Below are positions 1 to 7,954 of a stretch of DNA of 64,000 bases, one piece after another. The stretch is from JAWSVE01 sp050789445 (lineage in GTDB: Bacteria > Pseudomonadota > Gammaproteobacteria > Pseudomonadales > Cellvibrionaceae). The DNA lies in contig JAILXR010000001.1 in NCBI GenBank assembly GCA_050789445.1, positions 2,852,001-2,916,000 of the forward strand. Reading direction: 5' to 3'. Under the pieces are notes generated by a model. That model was given only the letters and a program-made list of their open reading frames with translations. It ran no database searches and had not been told where the DNA came from. How positions within the stretch are numbered: position 1 is the stretch's first letter; every line of letters begins with the position of its first letter. A program made the position numbers and the translations under genes.

Positions 1-121
1 CCCAGCGCCTTCATCATCCAATTTAGGGAAAGTGGGCACTATGCCGATTGCTTTTGAAATAACATTAACATTAGAAGACATGGGTGATGTACAGCGAACG
101 TTTGCATTACCAGGTGTATGA
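1..121 (+). CDS. gspJ: Type II secretion minor pseudopilin GspJ, C-terminal end (partial)
   Basis: Only the last 39 or so codons are present; the reading frame begins at base 2 and ends in TGA at 119-121. The tail (...FEITLTLEDMGDVQRTFALPGV) has the pattern of the GspJ C-terminus, where a beta strand is followed by a short 'LPG' ending. GspJ is a minor pseudopilin that sits with GspI and GspK at the tip of the T2SS pseudopilus in the inner membrane and periplasm. The stop codon overlaps the gspK start (ATGA), as expected for translational coupling in a gsp operon. The assignment rests on this tail plus the gspK-L-M-N order downstream. Confidence 0.8.
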   Translation, partial: PAPSSSNLGKVGTMPIAFEITLTLEDMGDVQRTFALPGV

Positions 122-1173
122 GTTTGACAGTAAATAGCCGGTTTTCATGTAAGCGACATCCGCCAAAAAAAAATAGTGGCGCTGCGTTAATTATGGCGCT
201 ATTGATTGTTGTTATGGTGTCAGTGCTTGCAGTGAAATTTAGCGAATCGTTTAATTTAAATGTTGCTCGCTCTGAAAACCGTTGGTACGGGGCGCAGGCA
301 AAAAATTATTTACTGGCCACTGAATCGATGGCAGGGTATTTTTTAGAAAAAGATGCCAATGAAAATGAAATTGATGAGCTGAGTGAGGCTTGGAATGCCG
401 ATTTAGTTATGCCAACAGATGAAGGTTTGCTAGAAGCAAAATTGGAAGATGCGCAAGGCCGCTATAATTTAAACGGCTTGTCGATAAAAGCAAAAATTCC
501 GGATAAGAATGTTAATCCGCAATTACACGAAAAATTTTCGGCGCAACAAAAACGGTTTATTCGTTTATTACAAATATTTGATGAATATCCGTTGACGCAA
601 GATGAGGCGATTTCTATTACAGAAGCTGCGATTGATTGGGTTGATGATGACGGAGATAACGTAACAGGATTTGGTGGTGCAGAGTCGCTCCACTACAGCA
701 ATAAAAAACCAAGTTACCAACCGGCTAATCAGTTTTTTGATAGTGTTAGTGAGTTGCAAATGGTTAAAGGCGTGACGCCGGAATTGTATCGTTTACTAGA
801 GCCGCTAATTTGTGTTTTACCTGATGCAGCGACAACATTGAACCTAAATACTGCATCGCCGCAATTGCTGAGAACGATTAATCGGCCTGATGATTTATCT
901 CCGTTGCAGGCAGCAGATGTCGCGACGATTATCGAAGAGCGAAGTTTACAGCCGGCGGAAACGGTGAATGATTTTTTTTCAAACCCTGCGATTCAATCCA
1001 TTATTCCAGTGGGTGCAGCTGCGGGTGGTTATGGTGTTAGTTCAGATTATTTTTTAATGTTTGCAAAGACAACAGTAGGCGAACAAATTCGATTCGTGAT
1101 TAGTTATCTGCACCGAGATCCGAATAAAGATGGAAAAGTAGTTACGCTAAATAGACGTTATACAAGTTATTAG
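118..1173 (+). CDS. gspK: Type II secretion minor pseudopilin GspK
   Basis: The 351-residue protein has the usual GspK length. A basic leader ends in a prepilin-peptidase site (NSG|AALIMALLIV, cleavage after Gly21), followed by a hydrophobic helix to about residue 40. The fifth mature residue is Met, not Glu; lack of Glu5 is characteristic of GspK. The large soluble domain includes the acidic segment near residues 175-185 (DWVDDDGDN), which resembles the GspK metal-binding region, and a 'LNLNTAS' helix-hairpin-helix-like stretch. GspK caps the pseudopilus and helps start its assembly. The start overlaps the gspJ stop by 4 nt. Function in T2SS is inferred from family and operon. Confidence 0.95.
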   Translation: MSLTVNSRFSCKRHPPKKNSGAALIMALLIVVMVSVLAVKFSESFNLNVARSENRWYGAQAKNYLLATESMAGYFLEKDANENEIDELSEAWNADLVMPTDEGLLEAKLEDAQGRYNLNGLSIKAKIPDKNVNPQLHEKFSAQQKRFIRLLQIFDEYPLTQDEAISITEAAIDWVDDDGDNVTGFGGAESLHYSNKKPSYQPANQFFDSVSELQMVKGVTPELYRLLEPLICVLPDAATTLNLNTASPQLLRTINRPDDLSPLQAADVATIIEERSLQPAETVNDFFSNPAIQSIIPVGAAAGGYGVSSDYFLMFAKTTVGEQIRFVISYLHRDPNKDGKVVTLNRRYTSY

Positions 1174-1277
1174 AATATAAATTATTAAAGCAAGAGCTGC
1201 TGGAGCGTTAATTTTTTAAGGTATCTGCTTCGAAAAATTAAATAAATCGCTTTTCATAAAAAATATTGAGGCTAAGA

Positions 1278-2681
1278 GTGTCTAGTACACAATCAAAAAA
1301 AATGTCCATTCAAGCTGTCGTTCAACTTGTTCGAGGCCCAGTGACGAATGAAGAAAATTCAATTGTTGATCAGGATATAAATCTTGAAAATATTAATAAC
1401 ATTGGTGATTTAGGCACTTTAGATCAGCCTGCTGTAGAAAGTGGGTCGTCTGAGTCAGTGTATCAATGGCGGTTGTGCGATGAGGATGGTCATTGGAGCA
1501 GTGAGAAACAAATCGGTTCTGTTCAAGAATTTAGAGGTTCGTTCACAGCTAACGCGACTGATATTCAAGTTTGTTTGCTGTTATCAGGAACAGAAGTTAT
1601 TACACAGCCGGTTCCTATTAATATTAAAGAACGTCGCCATTTACAAAAATTGGTTCCGTTTGAATTGGAAGATAATCTAACAGACGAAATTGATGACTTA
1701 CATTTTGCGTTAGCGAGCCCAACAGAAAATGAAGTGGTCACTGCCTATGTGAATAATGAATGGTTCTCTTTTCAGATAGAAGAGTTAGAAAATTCTGGGT
1801 TCGAAATTGCTCACTGTTTTTCTGAACCGCTCATGCTACCAAGAGAAAATAATGCTTGGACATTACGCTTGGATGATCAGCTGCATATTCATTATGGCAA
1901 TGGATTAGGTTTTACAGTTGAGCAATCACTGGCGCAGGTTGTTCTCGCTAGTTTAGTACAGTCAGCTAAGCCTCCCGAAAAATTACTATTACTTGCCGAA
2001 GATCAATATCACATAGATGTTCTCTTTCAGTATCTACCAGAAGTATTGAAAGAGAGTCTTCAGTCACAGGCCGAAGATGAAAACTCTGAGAGTGAACTAG
2101 CTAATATTGAAGCTAGGATTGCTAAAGAATGGGATAGTTTAGATGTTGCTCATGTCGCTGATCTTGATTTGCGACAAGGCAGTTATGCTCGTCAATTACC
2201 CTTTAAAAAATGGTGGGCAGAATGGCGAAGCGTATCGTTCTTAGCTTTAGCTGCTTTAATGGTTTATGTTGGCGTGAACATGACCCAAATCCAAATTTTA
2301 AAATCTAAAAGAGCGGATGTAGTTGCAGAGAGATCCGCAGTGTTTAGTCAGGTGGTAAAAGGCCGTGAACAAAATGCAGAAAAACAATTGGCAAATAAAA
2401 TCTCTGAATATGAAACTACATCGGGCGGCGGTAGCGTTATTGAAATGTATGCGTTAGTGGCACCACTTATTACTAATAACAAAGACGTTAATCTGAGAAC
2501 ACTCCGATATGCTAGTCAAACAGGTGACATGCAGTTGACGCTAGAAGCTAAAAGTTACGGTAGTGTTTTGGCATTGAGTGAAGCGATTAATCAAAAAGGA
2601 TTGCAAGCACGATTACAAAACACCAGCCAGCAAGGTGAGCAACAACAAGCACGTATGGTAATTTCGAGGACAGCACTGTGA
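1278..2681 (+). CDS. gspL: Type II secretion inner-membrane platform protein GspL
   Basis: The predicted 467-residue protein has a cytoplasmic actin-like region with the typical 'LVPFELEDNL' segment, one membrane helix at about residues 318-336, and a small periplasmic ferredoxin-like domain at the end. GspL links the secretion ATPase GspE to GspM in the inner membrane. Start choice: GTG at 1278 has GAGG at 1268-1271, 6 nt upstream, and no ATG lies nearby until 1302. An in-frame TTG at 1266 overlaps that ribosome-binding site and is less likely. The first 60 residues are acidic and low in complexity. The last codon overlaps the gspM start. Confidence 0.9.
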   Translation: MSSTQSKKMSIQAVVQLVRGPVTNEENSIVDQDINLENINNIGDLGTLDQPAVESGSSESVYQWRLCDEDGHWSSEKQIGSVQEFRGSFTANATDIQVCLLLSGTEVITQPVPINIKERRHLQKLVPFELEDNLTDEIDDLHFALASPTENEVVTAYVNNEWFSFQIEELENSGFEIAHCFSEPLMLPRENNAWTLRLDDQLHIHYGNGLGFTVEQSLAQVVLASLVQSAKPPEKLLLLAEDQYHIDVLFQYLPEVLKESLQSQAEDENSESELANIEARIAKEWDSLDVAHVADLDLRQGSYARQLPFKKWWAEWRSVSFLALAALMVYVGVNMTQIQILKSKRADVVAERSAVFSQVVKGREQNAEKQLANKISEYETTSGGGSVIEMYALVAPLITNNKDVNLRTLRYASQTGDMQLTLEAKSYGSVLALSEAINQKGLQARLQNTSQQGEQQQARMVISRTAL

Positions 2682-3154
2682 ACTGGTTTTATCAGCAAAA
2701 TCGTCGTGATCAAATAGCACTAATTGTCTGTGCTATTTGTGTGTCGGTTTATCTTGTTTGGATGCTAGGTTTAAAGCCTTTAGCGAAGGCGGCAGAGCAG
2801 TCAAAAACAAATTATGAAGCGACATCAACTTCGCTAGCCAAGGTGAAGTCTTTAGCGGCAACGCTAAAATATCATGAAGCAAATGCGAAAAAAACAACAG
2901 GTTCGGGTCGCATTAATATTGCAAACTTAATAGATTCATCAACAAAATCTAACGGTTTAAACTTTGCTACATTAAATCCTAGCCGTAATGGTGAAGAAGC
3001 AACAGTTCGATTTGATAATGCAAATTTGTCGAGTATCGTTCAATGGATATATGAATTAGAAACCGCTCATAGTGTACAGGTGCAGGATTTAAATTTGGTG
3101 GCGGCTAGTCAACCGGGCAAAGCCATGGTGACAGTACGGTTGCGTAAAAATTAA
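2678..3154 (+). CDS. gspM: Type II secretion protein GspM
   Basis: This is a 158-residue bitopic inner-membrane protein with a short cytoplasmic N-terminus, a membrane helix at about residues 12-32, a coiled-coil linker and a small periplasmic domain. Length and layout match GspM, which pairs with GspL in the T2SS assembly platform. Translation starts at GTG and overlaps the gspL stop (GTGA), so the two are probably translationally coupled. Sequence conservation of GspM is low, so the call rests on topology and position between gspL and gspN. Confidence 0.88.
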   Translation: MNWFYQQNRRDQIALIVCAICVSVYLVWMLGLKPLAKAAEQSKTNYEATSTSLAKVKSLAATLKYHEANAKKTTGSGRINIANLIDSSTKSNGLNFATLNPSRNGEEATVRFDNANLSSIVQWIYELETAHSVQVQDLNLVAASQPGKAMVTVRLRKN

Positions 3155-3155
3155 T

Positions 3156-3899
3156 ATGAAAAAGATCAGTTGGATAATTTTACTTGGTGCTTTATGGTTG
3201 GTATTGATTTTTCGAAGCATGCCTGCACAATGGGGTGTTTGGCTGGCAAATACGCCAGCACAAATGGAGGGCGTTAGCGGGACAATCTGGTCTGGCCGAG
3301 CTGAAAATGTTGTTTTGCCTTATGATGGCGGAGTTTATGCACTGGGTGAATTAACGTGGAAATTAAAACCGCTGTCGTTGCTGACATTAAGTCCCTGCGC
3401 AACGGTGACAACAAAATTATCCAGTCAAACAGTTGAAGGTATTGCTTGTTCAGGTATTACGGGTAATCTCACATTAAAAGATTTAGAAATTAATCTACCA
3501 GCCGCCGCCGCAGAAATGTGGGCACCGGTCAGTGTACAAGGTGATATTTTCTTACAAATAGAATCGCTAAAAATGTCGGGCGATAAAATTAAAACACTTA
3601 ACGGAAAAGGCAGCTGGACTGGCGCGCGCTATCACAATAGCCAAACATGGATGAGTTTAGGTGCTATTGCTTTTGAATTGTCTGGAGGAAAAAACGGCAG
3701 CATTGCGGCAAAAGTGTTTGATTTAGAAGGTCCGCTTGAATTAGATCTGCAATCGCAATTTAATCTAACGGGCGACTTTGATATTCGAGGCGATATTATA
3801 TTGCGTCAAAATGCCCCTCAAGAAATTGCACAATTGTTAATGATTATCGCGAAGGAAATTAAAGAAGGGCATTTCAAATTCGAATGGATCAGTGGCTAA
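3156..3899 (+). CDS. gspN: Type II secretion protein GspN
   Basis: The 247-residue protein begins with one membrane helix (residues 4-20) and continues as a beta-rich periplasmic domain. Family hallmarks visible are the 'TPAQMEGVSGTIWSG' segment near residue 35 and a 'LTWKLKP' motif. GspN is an accessory component present in only some T2SS operons. It follows gspM by a single base. Its stop codon overlaps the preferred apbE start (TAATG). Confidence 0.9.
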   Translation: MKKISWIILLGALWLVLIFRSMPAQWGVWLANTPAQMEGVSGTIWSGRAENVVLPYDGGVYALGELTWKLKPLSLLTLSPCATVTTKLSSQTVEGIACSGITGNLTLKDLEINLPAAAAEMWAPVSVQGDIFLQIESLKMSGDKIKTLNGKGSWTGARYHNSQTWMSLGAIAFELSGGKNGSIAAKVFDLEGPLELDLQSQFNLTGDFDIRGDIILRQNAPQEIAQLLMIIAKEIKEGHFKFEWISG

Positions 3900-4966
3900 T
3901 GTTTCTTATTCGCGCCATTAAAAAATTATTTTCCCAATCGCTATTTTTGATTAAATTTTTTCTTCGTTGTTTTTTATACACAACAATTTTTTTACTGACT
4001 ACAGTTGCACATGCTGAATGGCTGTCTGATGAACAGTCCATCATGGGCACATCTGTATCAGTTACTTTGTGGCACGATGATCCAGTTATTGGTGAACAAG
4101 CTATAGCGGCCGTCATGGCTGAGATGCGCCGCATCGATGAAACATTCAGCCCTTATAAGCCCGCCAGTGAATTATCAGTAGTTAACCGAGAAGCGTTTAA
4201 AAAACCACTGACAATGTCTAGTGAACTGACAGCAATCATTGATAAAGCGTTGTTTTATAGTCGAGTCAGTCAAGGTGCTTTTGATATTACGTTTGCCTCT
4301 GTTGGTAAACATTATGATTATCGAAACAAACAACAACCAACAGATCAGCAGCGTGAAGAGTTAATCGAAGCGATAAACTATCAGTTTATTCAAGTTGATA
4401 AAAAAACAAACGCGATAAAGTTTTTGCACCCCAATGTACAAATTGATTTAGGGGGAATTGCTAAAGGCTATGCTGTGGATCGTGGAGCACAGATATTAAC
4501 GGATTATCAGGTAACGAATGCGACGATTAGCGCAGGTGGCGATAGCCGTATTGTCGGCGATAAGCGCGGCGAGCCTTGGGTGATCGGGATTAAGAAGCCC
4601 AGAGGGTTGCAGGCCAGTGATGCGGTTAAGCGAGATCAAGTCGCCATCATGCTGCCTTTAGAGAATACCGCCATCTCAACGTCTGGTGACTATGAGCGGT
4701 TTTTCATCAATGAAAAAACCGGTGAGCGAGTCCATCATATCCTCAACCCAAAGACTGGCAAATCAGCATCCGGTATCGTCAGTGTCAGTGTTATAGGCCC
4801 TGTCGGTTTTGATACAGATCCATTGTCGACAACGGTATTCGTCTTAGGTGTTGAAAAGGGGTTAAAGCTGATTAATAAATTCAAAGGTTTTGACTGCGTC
4901 ATCATCGATTCGGCTGGCAACGTGCATTACAGCGAAGGGCTAGAGCCGCCGGTCAATCCAGCTTAA
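3899..4966 (+). CDS. apbE: FAD:protein FMN transferase (ApbE family)
   Basis: ApbE attaches FMN covalently to Thr/Ser of exported redox proteins, using FAD and Mg2+. The 355-residue protein has an N-terminal hydrophobic signal or anchor ending near 'VAHA'. Family motifs follow: MGTSVSV, 'DLGGIAKGYAVDR', 'SAGGDSRIVG', and the 'HHILNPKTG' flavin/metal-site motif. I chose ATG 3899 because it overlaps the gspN stop; an in-frame ATG at 3884 would add five residues. Its place directly behind gspN suggests co-transcription with the T2SS genes, which is not a standard association. No obvious flavinylation target (FMN-bind domain) is encoded in the window. Confidence 0.93.
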   Translation: MFLIRAIKKLFSQSLFLIKFFLRCFLYTTIFLLTTVAHAEWLSDEQSIMGTSVSVTLWHDDPVIGEQAIAAVMAEMRRIDETFSPYKPASELSVVNREAFKKPLTMSSELTAIIDKALFYSRVSQGAFDITFASVGKHYDYRNKQQPTDQQREELIEAINYQFIQVDKKTNAIKFLHPNVQIDLGGIAKGYAVDRGAQILTDYQVTNATISAGGDSRIVGDKRGEPWVIGIKKPRGLQASDAVKRDQVAIMLPLENTAISTSGDYERFFINEKTGERVHHILNPKTGKSASGIVSVSVIGPVGFDTDPLSTTVFVLGVEKGLKLINKFKGFDCVIIDSAGNVHYSEGLEPPVNPA

Positions 4967-5282
4967 TTTTCTTTAGTAAAACTCGTTACAATTCCCTGTC
5001 TTACAGTATCTTTTTAAAGCATTACTCACAAAAGGCCCGATTTCTTGTGTGCTGTTCCGCACCATTGCTTTTTGCTGGGTAATAGACTGAGATTAGTGGT
5101 CTAATCTGAATTAGAATGTGTCATTATATTTAGCAGATATTGAGAAAAACCCTCAGTAAAAGCGGATTGAGAAAATCATCACAAAAAATGAGACATATTA
5201 AAAGCATCATTTTAGATGATGATGAGATCGAAAAGATTTGCACGAGAGACTGGCAATAAAAGAACGGCAATAGGAGAACCCC
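4967..5282. other. Intergenic region upstream of the TPR/motor block
   Basis: No gene is supported in these 316 bases. Two small inverted repeats are visible: a 7-bp stem at 5090-5107 (AGATTAG, loop TGGT, CTAATCT) without a T-tract, and a 6-bp stem at 5205-5221 (CATCAT/ATGATG). The region presumably carries the promoter for 5283-11996. A good ribosome-binding site (AGGAG) lies about 7 nt before the ATG at 5283. I cannot assign a -35/-10 pair with confidence. Confidence 0.5.
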
Positions 5283-5843
5283 ATGAAATCCTCACAAATG
5301 ATGAGGCGTCAGGCAGTACGTTTATTTGTAGGAACAGCATTATTTATTATGTGCTCCGTACAAAGTGTTGCTCAAAATACCCCGCCGCCACCTGCACCTC
5401 CGTTGAGTGATCAGGTTGAATCTTTAAAACAAACAGTTTTGGATCTTAATCGCGATTTATTAATTCTTGAAGAAGAATTATTGTTTCCAGCGAATACTCA
5501 AATTGCAGTTTTCCTTTCCATGGATATCGGCGAATTTTTTGAATTGGATTCAGTAAAAGTCACGGTTGATAACAAATTAGTAGCCAGTCATCTTTATACG
5601 CCGCAACAAGCAGACGCATTGTTTCGTGGTGGCGTACAACGCTTGTATGTTGGCAATTTAAAATCCGGTAAACATCAAGTAACCGCAATCTTTACAGGTA
5701 AAGGACCATCCGGCCGAGACTATAAGCGCGGAACCACAATTACAGTAGATAAAACCCTTGAACCTAAAATGTTAGAAATGCGCATTGTAGATTCAACCAC
5801 AAAACTTCAGCCGGTATTTGACGTAAAAGAATGGCAACTGTAA
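5283..5843 (+). CDS. Exported protein of unknown function, first gene of TPR/motor block
   Basis: The 186-residue protein has a signal peptide (cleavage probably after 'SVAQ', near residue 30) and a short proline-rich stretch (PPPPAPPL). A heptad-like segment at about 40-65 could form a coiled coil. The rest, at about 70-175, looks like an all-beta periplasmic domain; 'VKVTVDNKLVASHLY' and 'GKHQVTAIFTGK' recall Ig-like or PEGA-like folds that display a hairpin. I do not recognise a named family. The stop overlaps the start of the next gene by 13 nt, so it is co-translated with the TPR proteins. A periplasmic accessory role in the motor complex is inferred from position only. Confidence 0.85.
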   Translation: MKSSQMMRRQAVRLFVGTALFIMCSVQSVAQNTPPPPAPPLSDQVESLKQTVLDLNRDLLILEEELLFPANTQIAVFLSMDIGEFFELDSVKVTVDNKLVASHLYTPQQADALFRGGVQRLYVGNLKSGKHQVTAIFTGKGPSGRDYKRGTTITVDKTLEPKMLEMRIVDSTTKLQPVFDVKEWQL

Positions 5844-7954
5844 AAAATCACACGAGGCGGTGGCTTTTTTCAGTAACAATTCTAGCAACCTCTCTACTGA
5901 CGACATCACTTTCAAGTTTGGCTGATAATGACGAGCCACTCTCCTCCGTCGCTGATCTGCGTTACGGAGCTACTCTCTATGAATATTACCAAGGTAATTA
6001 CTTTGAAGCGCTCAGTGAGCTCATGGTTGCTGAAGAGCGTGGAGGTATTCAAGGACATACCGACAATCCAAAATTAATCGAAGGTGGAATTAATTTATCG
6101 TTTGGCATGGAGCAAACCGCGGGCGAAATATTTAATGAATTATTATCGGCGGATGCCAATGGAGAGTTCACTCGTCCGCTTGAAGTAAGAAATGCGGCTT
6201 GGTTCTATCTTGGAAAGCTACGCTATTTACGTGGCGACTGGGACGGTACTGAAGCAAGCTTTAAGAATATCAGTGGACGCTTTGATAAAAAATTGGTTTC
6301 CGAATTGGAAGCATTGGCGATTAATCTTGCGATTCGTCGTAATGATTTAGCGACAGCAGAATCAGAATTACAAAAAGCTAGAAATCTTAATGATTGGCGA
6401 CACTTGATCTATTTTAATATGGGTAATGCCTATAGCCGAGCGCAACAATTTGATAAAGCGATCGATTATTATGATCGGTTAGCCGATTTACCAATAAGTG
6501 ATTTGCCCTCCCTGCAAGAAGAGCAGTTAGCCCTTTATGATAAAGCGCTCACGGCTGCCGGTTATAATTATATTTTACAAGGCGAACCAAAAAAAGCGAT
6601 CAACCGTTTCAAGCAAGTTCGCTTAGATAGTGATTTTTCTAATCGTGCATTATTGGGTTATGGTTGGGCCGCAGCAGAAAACAATAATCATCGTTTAGCG
6701 TTACGGCCTTGGCAAGAACTTAGCAAACGATCATTAACCTTTCCTTCCGTTCAAGAAGCTTTAATTGCTGTCCCCTATGCTTACGAAAAATTAAAAGTAC
6801 CGGGTCAAGCGTTATTGGAATATCAAAATGCGGAACAGGCTTTTCAAAAAGAAATTGATCGTATCCGGGTCGTAATGGATGAAATGTCAGATGTCGATTT
6901 ATTAACGGCACTGAAAATTAAAGACACGGACAATAAAAATTGGTTTTTATTAAATGAAAAAAATGGCGTCCAGCCTCATATTGTTTATCTAGCAGAATTA
7001 TTTTCTCTCAACCAATTTCAAGGTTCTGTGCAAGAACTCAGAGACCTTCTTCATATATCAGCTCGTTTGAATGATTGGAAAGATCGCTTAGACGCGTACA
7101 GTTTCATGTTGGATCAACGCGAAATTAAAAGAGCTGATCAAGTAGAAAGACTATCCTCAAGAAACTTGGAAGCGCAATTAGCTGAAATGATGTCGCAGCG
7201 AAATGTTTTAACTGATTCGCTAGATAAAATAGAATCTGAACGGGATTATTTATCGTTGGTCGATGGAGAGCAAAAAGAATTTTACGATATCGTGCAACGC
7301 CTCGAAGAAAAAATTGAAACCTTAAGAAATGCCGGCGAGCCAGTTGAAGAGTATGAAAAGTTTGCTCGACGATACAGGGGCATTTTGTATTGGAATGCAA
7401 GTGAGGAGTCTGCAGAAAAACGCTGGAAAGTGAGAAGCGGCTTACAAGCTTTAAATGATGGTGTTTTAGAGGCTGAAACAAACCTAGATCGTTTCCAGCG
7501 AGTTGTTGCGGAAGCGCCAGACATTGAACCTTACCGCATTCGTATTAGCTCATTGAGCGCGCGATTAACGGAGCAAAGCAGTCAAGTGGATGCTGCTGTT
7601 GCACTTGCAGAAACTACATTGCGAAGAAAAATTTCTAGCGAGCTTGCCCGTCAACAAATGCGTTTACAGCATTACATGTCGCAAGCACGTTTGGCTGTAG
7701 CCCGACTTTATGATTTGGCGGTTCATGGCGACGATATTAAACGAGAAAATCCATTTGAATCTTTGTCGAATATTCAGCAGCAGATGCAAAACGAAATAGA
7801 CGTTCAGAAGAGCATTCAAAAATCGATTGATAGTAATTCAAGATTTGAAGATGCTAGTGGTGAAAGCTCTGTAGATGACAATATAGATGAAGAAAATTCT
7901 GTAAAAGATAACATTGAAAATATTCAGAGTGAGCAAGTGGAGGGCCAACAATGA
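5831..7954 (+). CDS. Exported TPR and coiled-coil protein
   Basis: The 707-residue protein carries a signal peptide (residues 1 to about 32, ending 'SSLA'). An N-terminal half of tetratricopeptide-like helical repeats follows, for example 'YLGKLRYLRGDWDGTEASF' and 'YFNMGNAYSRAQQFDKAIDYY'. The second half, from about residue 430, is rich in Glu, Gln and Lys with heptads that predict coiled coil. The C-terminus is acidic. No catalytic motif is visible. TPR proteins of this size sit beside ExbB/ExbD-like motors in the Myxococcus gliding machinery and relatives, where they bridge periplasm and outer membrane; that role here is inference. It overlaps both neighbours. Confidence 0.88.
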   Translation: MATVKNHTRRWLFSVTILATSLLTTSLSSLADNDEPLSSVADLRYGATLYEYYQGNYFEALSELMVAEERGGIQGHTDNPKLIEGGINLSFGMEQTAGEIFNELLSADANGEFTRPLEVRNAAWFYLGKLRYLRGDWDGTEASFKNISGRFDKKLVSELEALAINLAIRRNDLATAESELQKARNLNDWRHLIYFNMGNAYSRAQQFDKAIDYYDRLADLPISDLPSLQEEQLALYDKALTAAGYNYILQGEPKKAINRFKQVRLDSDFSNRALLGYGWAAAENNNHRLALRPWQELSKRSLTFPSVQEALIAVPYAYEKLKVPGQALLEYQNAEQAFQKEIDRIRVVMDEMSDVDLLTALKIKDTDNKNWFLLNEKNGVQPHIVYLAELFSLNQFQGSVQELRDLLHISARLNDWKDRLDAYSFMLDQREIKRADQVERLSSRNLEAQLAEMMSQRNVLTDSLDKIESERDYLSLVDGEQKEFYDIVQRLEEKIETLRNAGEPVEEYEKFARRYRGILYWNASEESAEKRWKVRSGLQALNDGVLEAETNLDRFQRVVAEAPDIEPYRIRISSLSARLTEQSSQVDAAVALAETTLRRKISSELARQQMRLQHYMSQARLAVARLYDLAVHGDDIKRENPFESLSNIQQQMQNEIDVQKSIQKSIDSNSRFEDASGESSVDDNIDEENSVKDNIENIQSEQVEGQQ

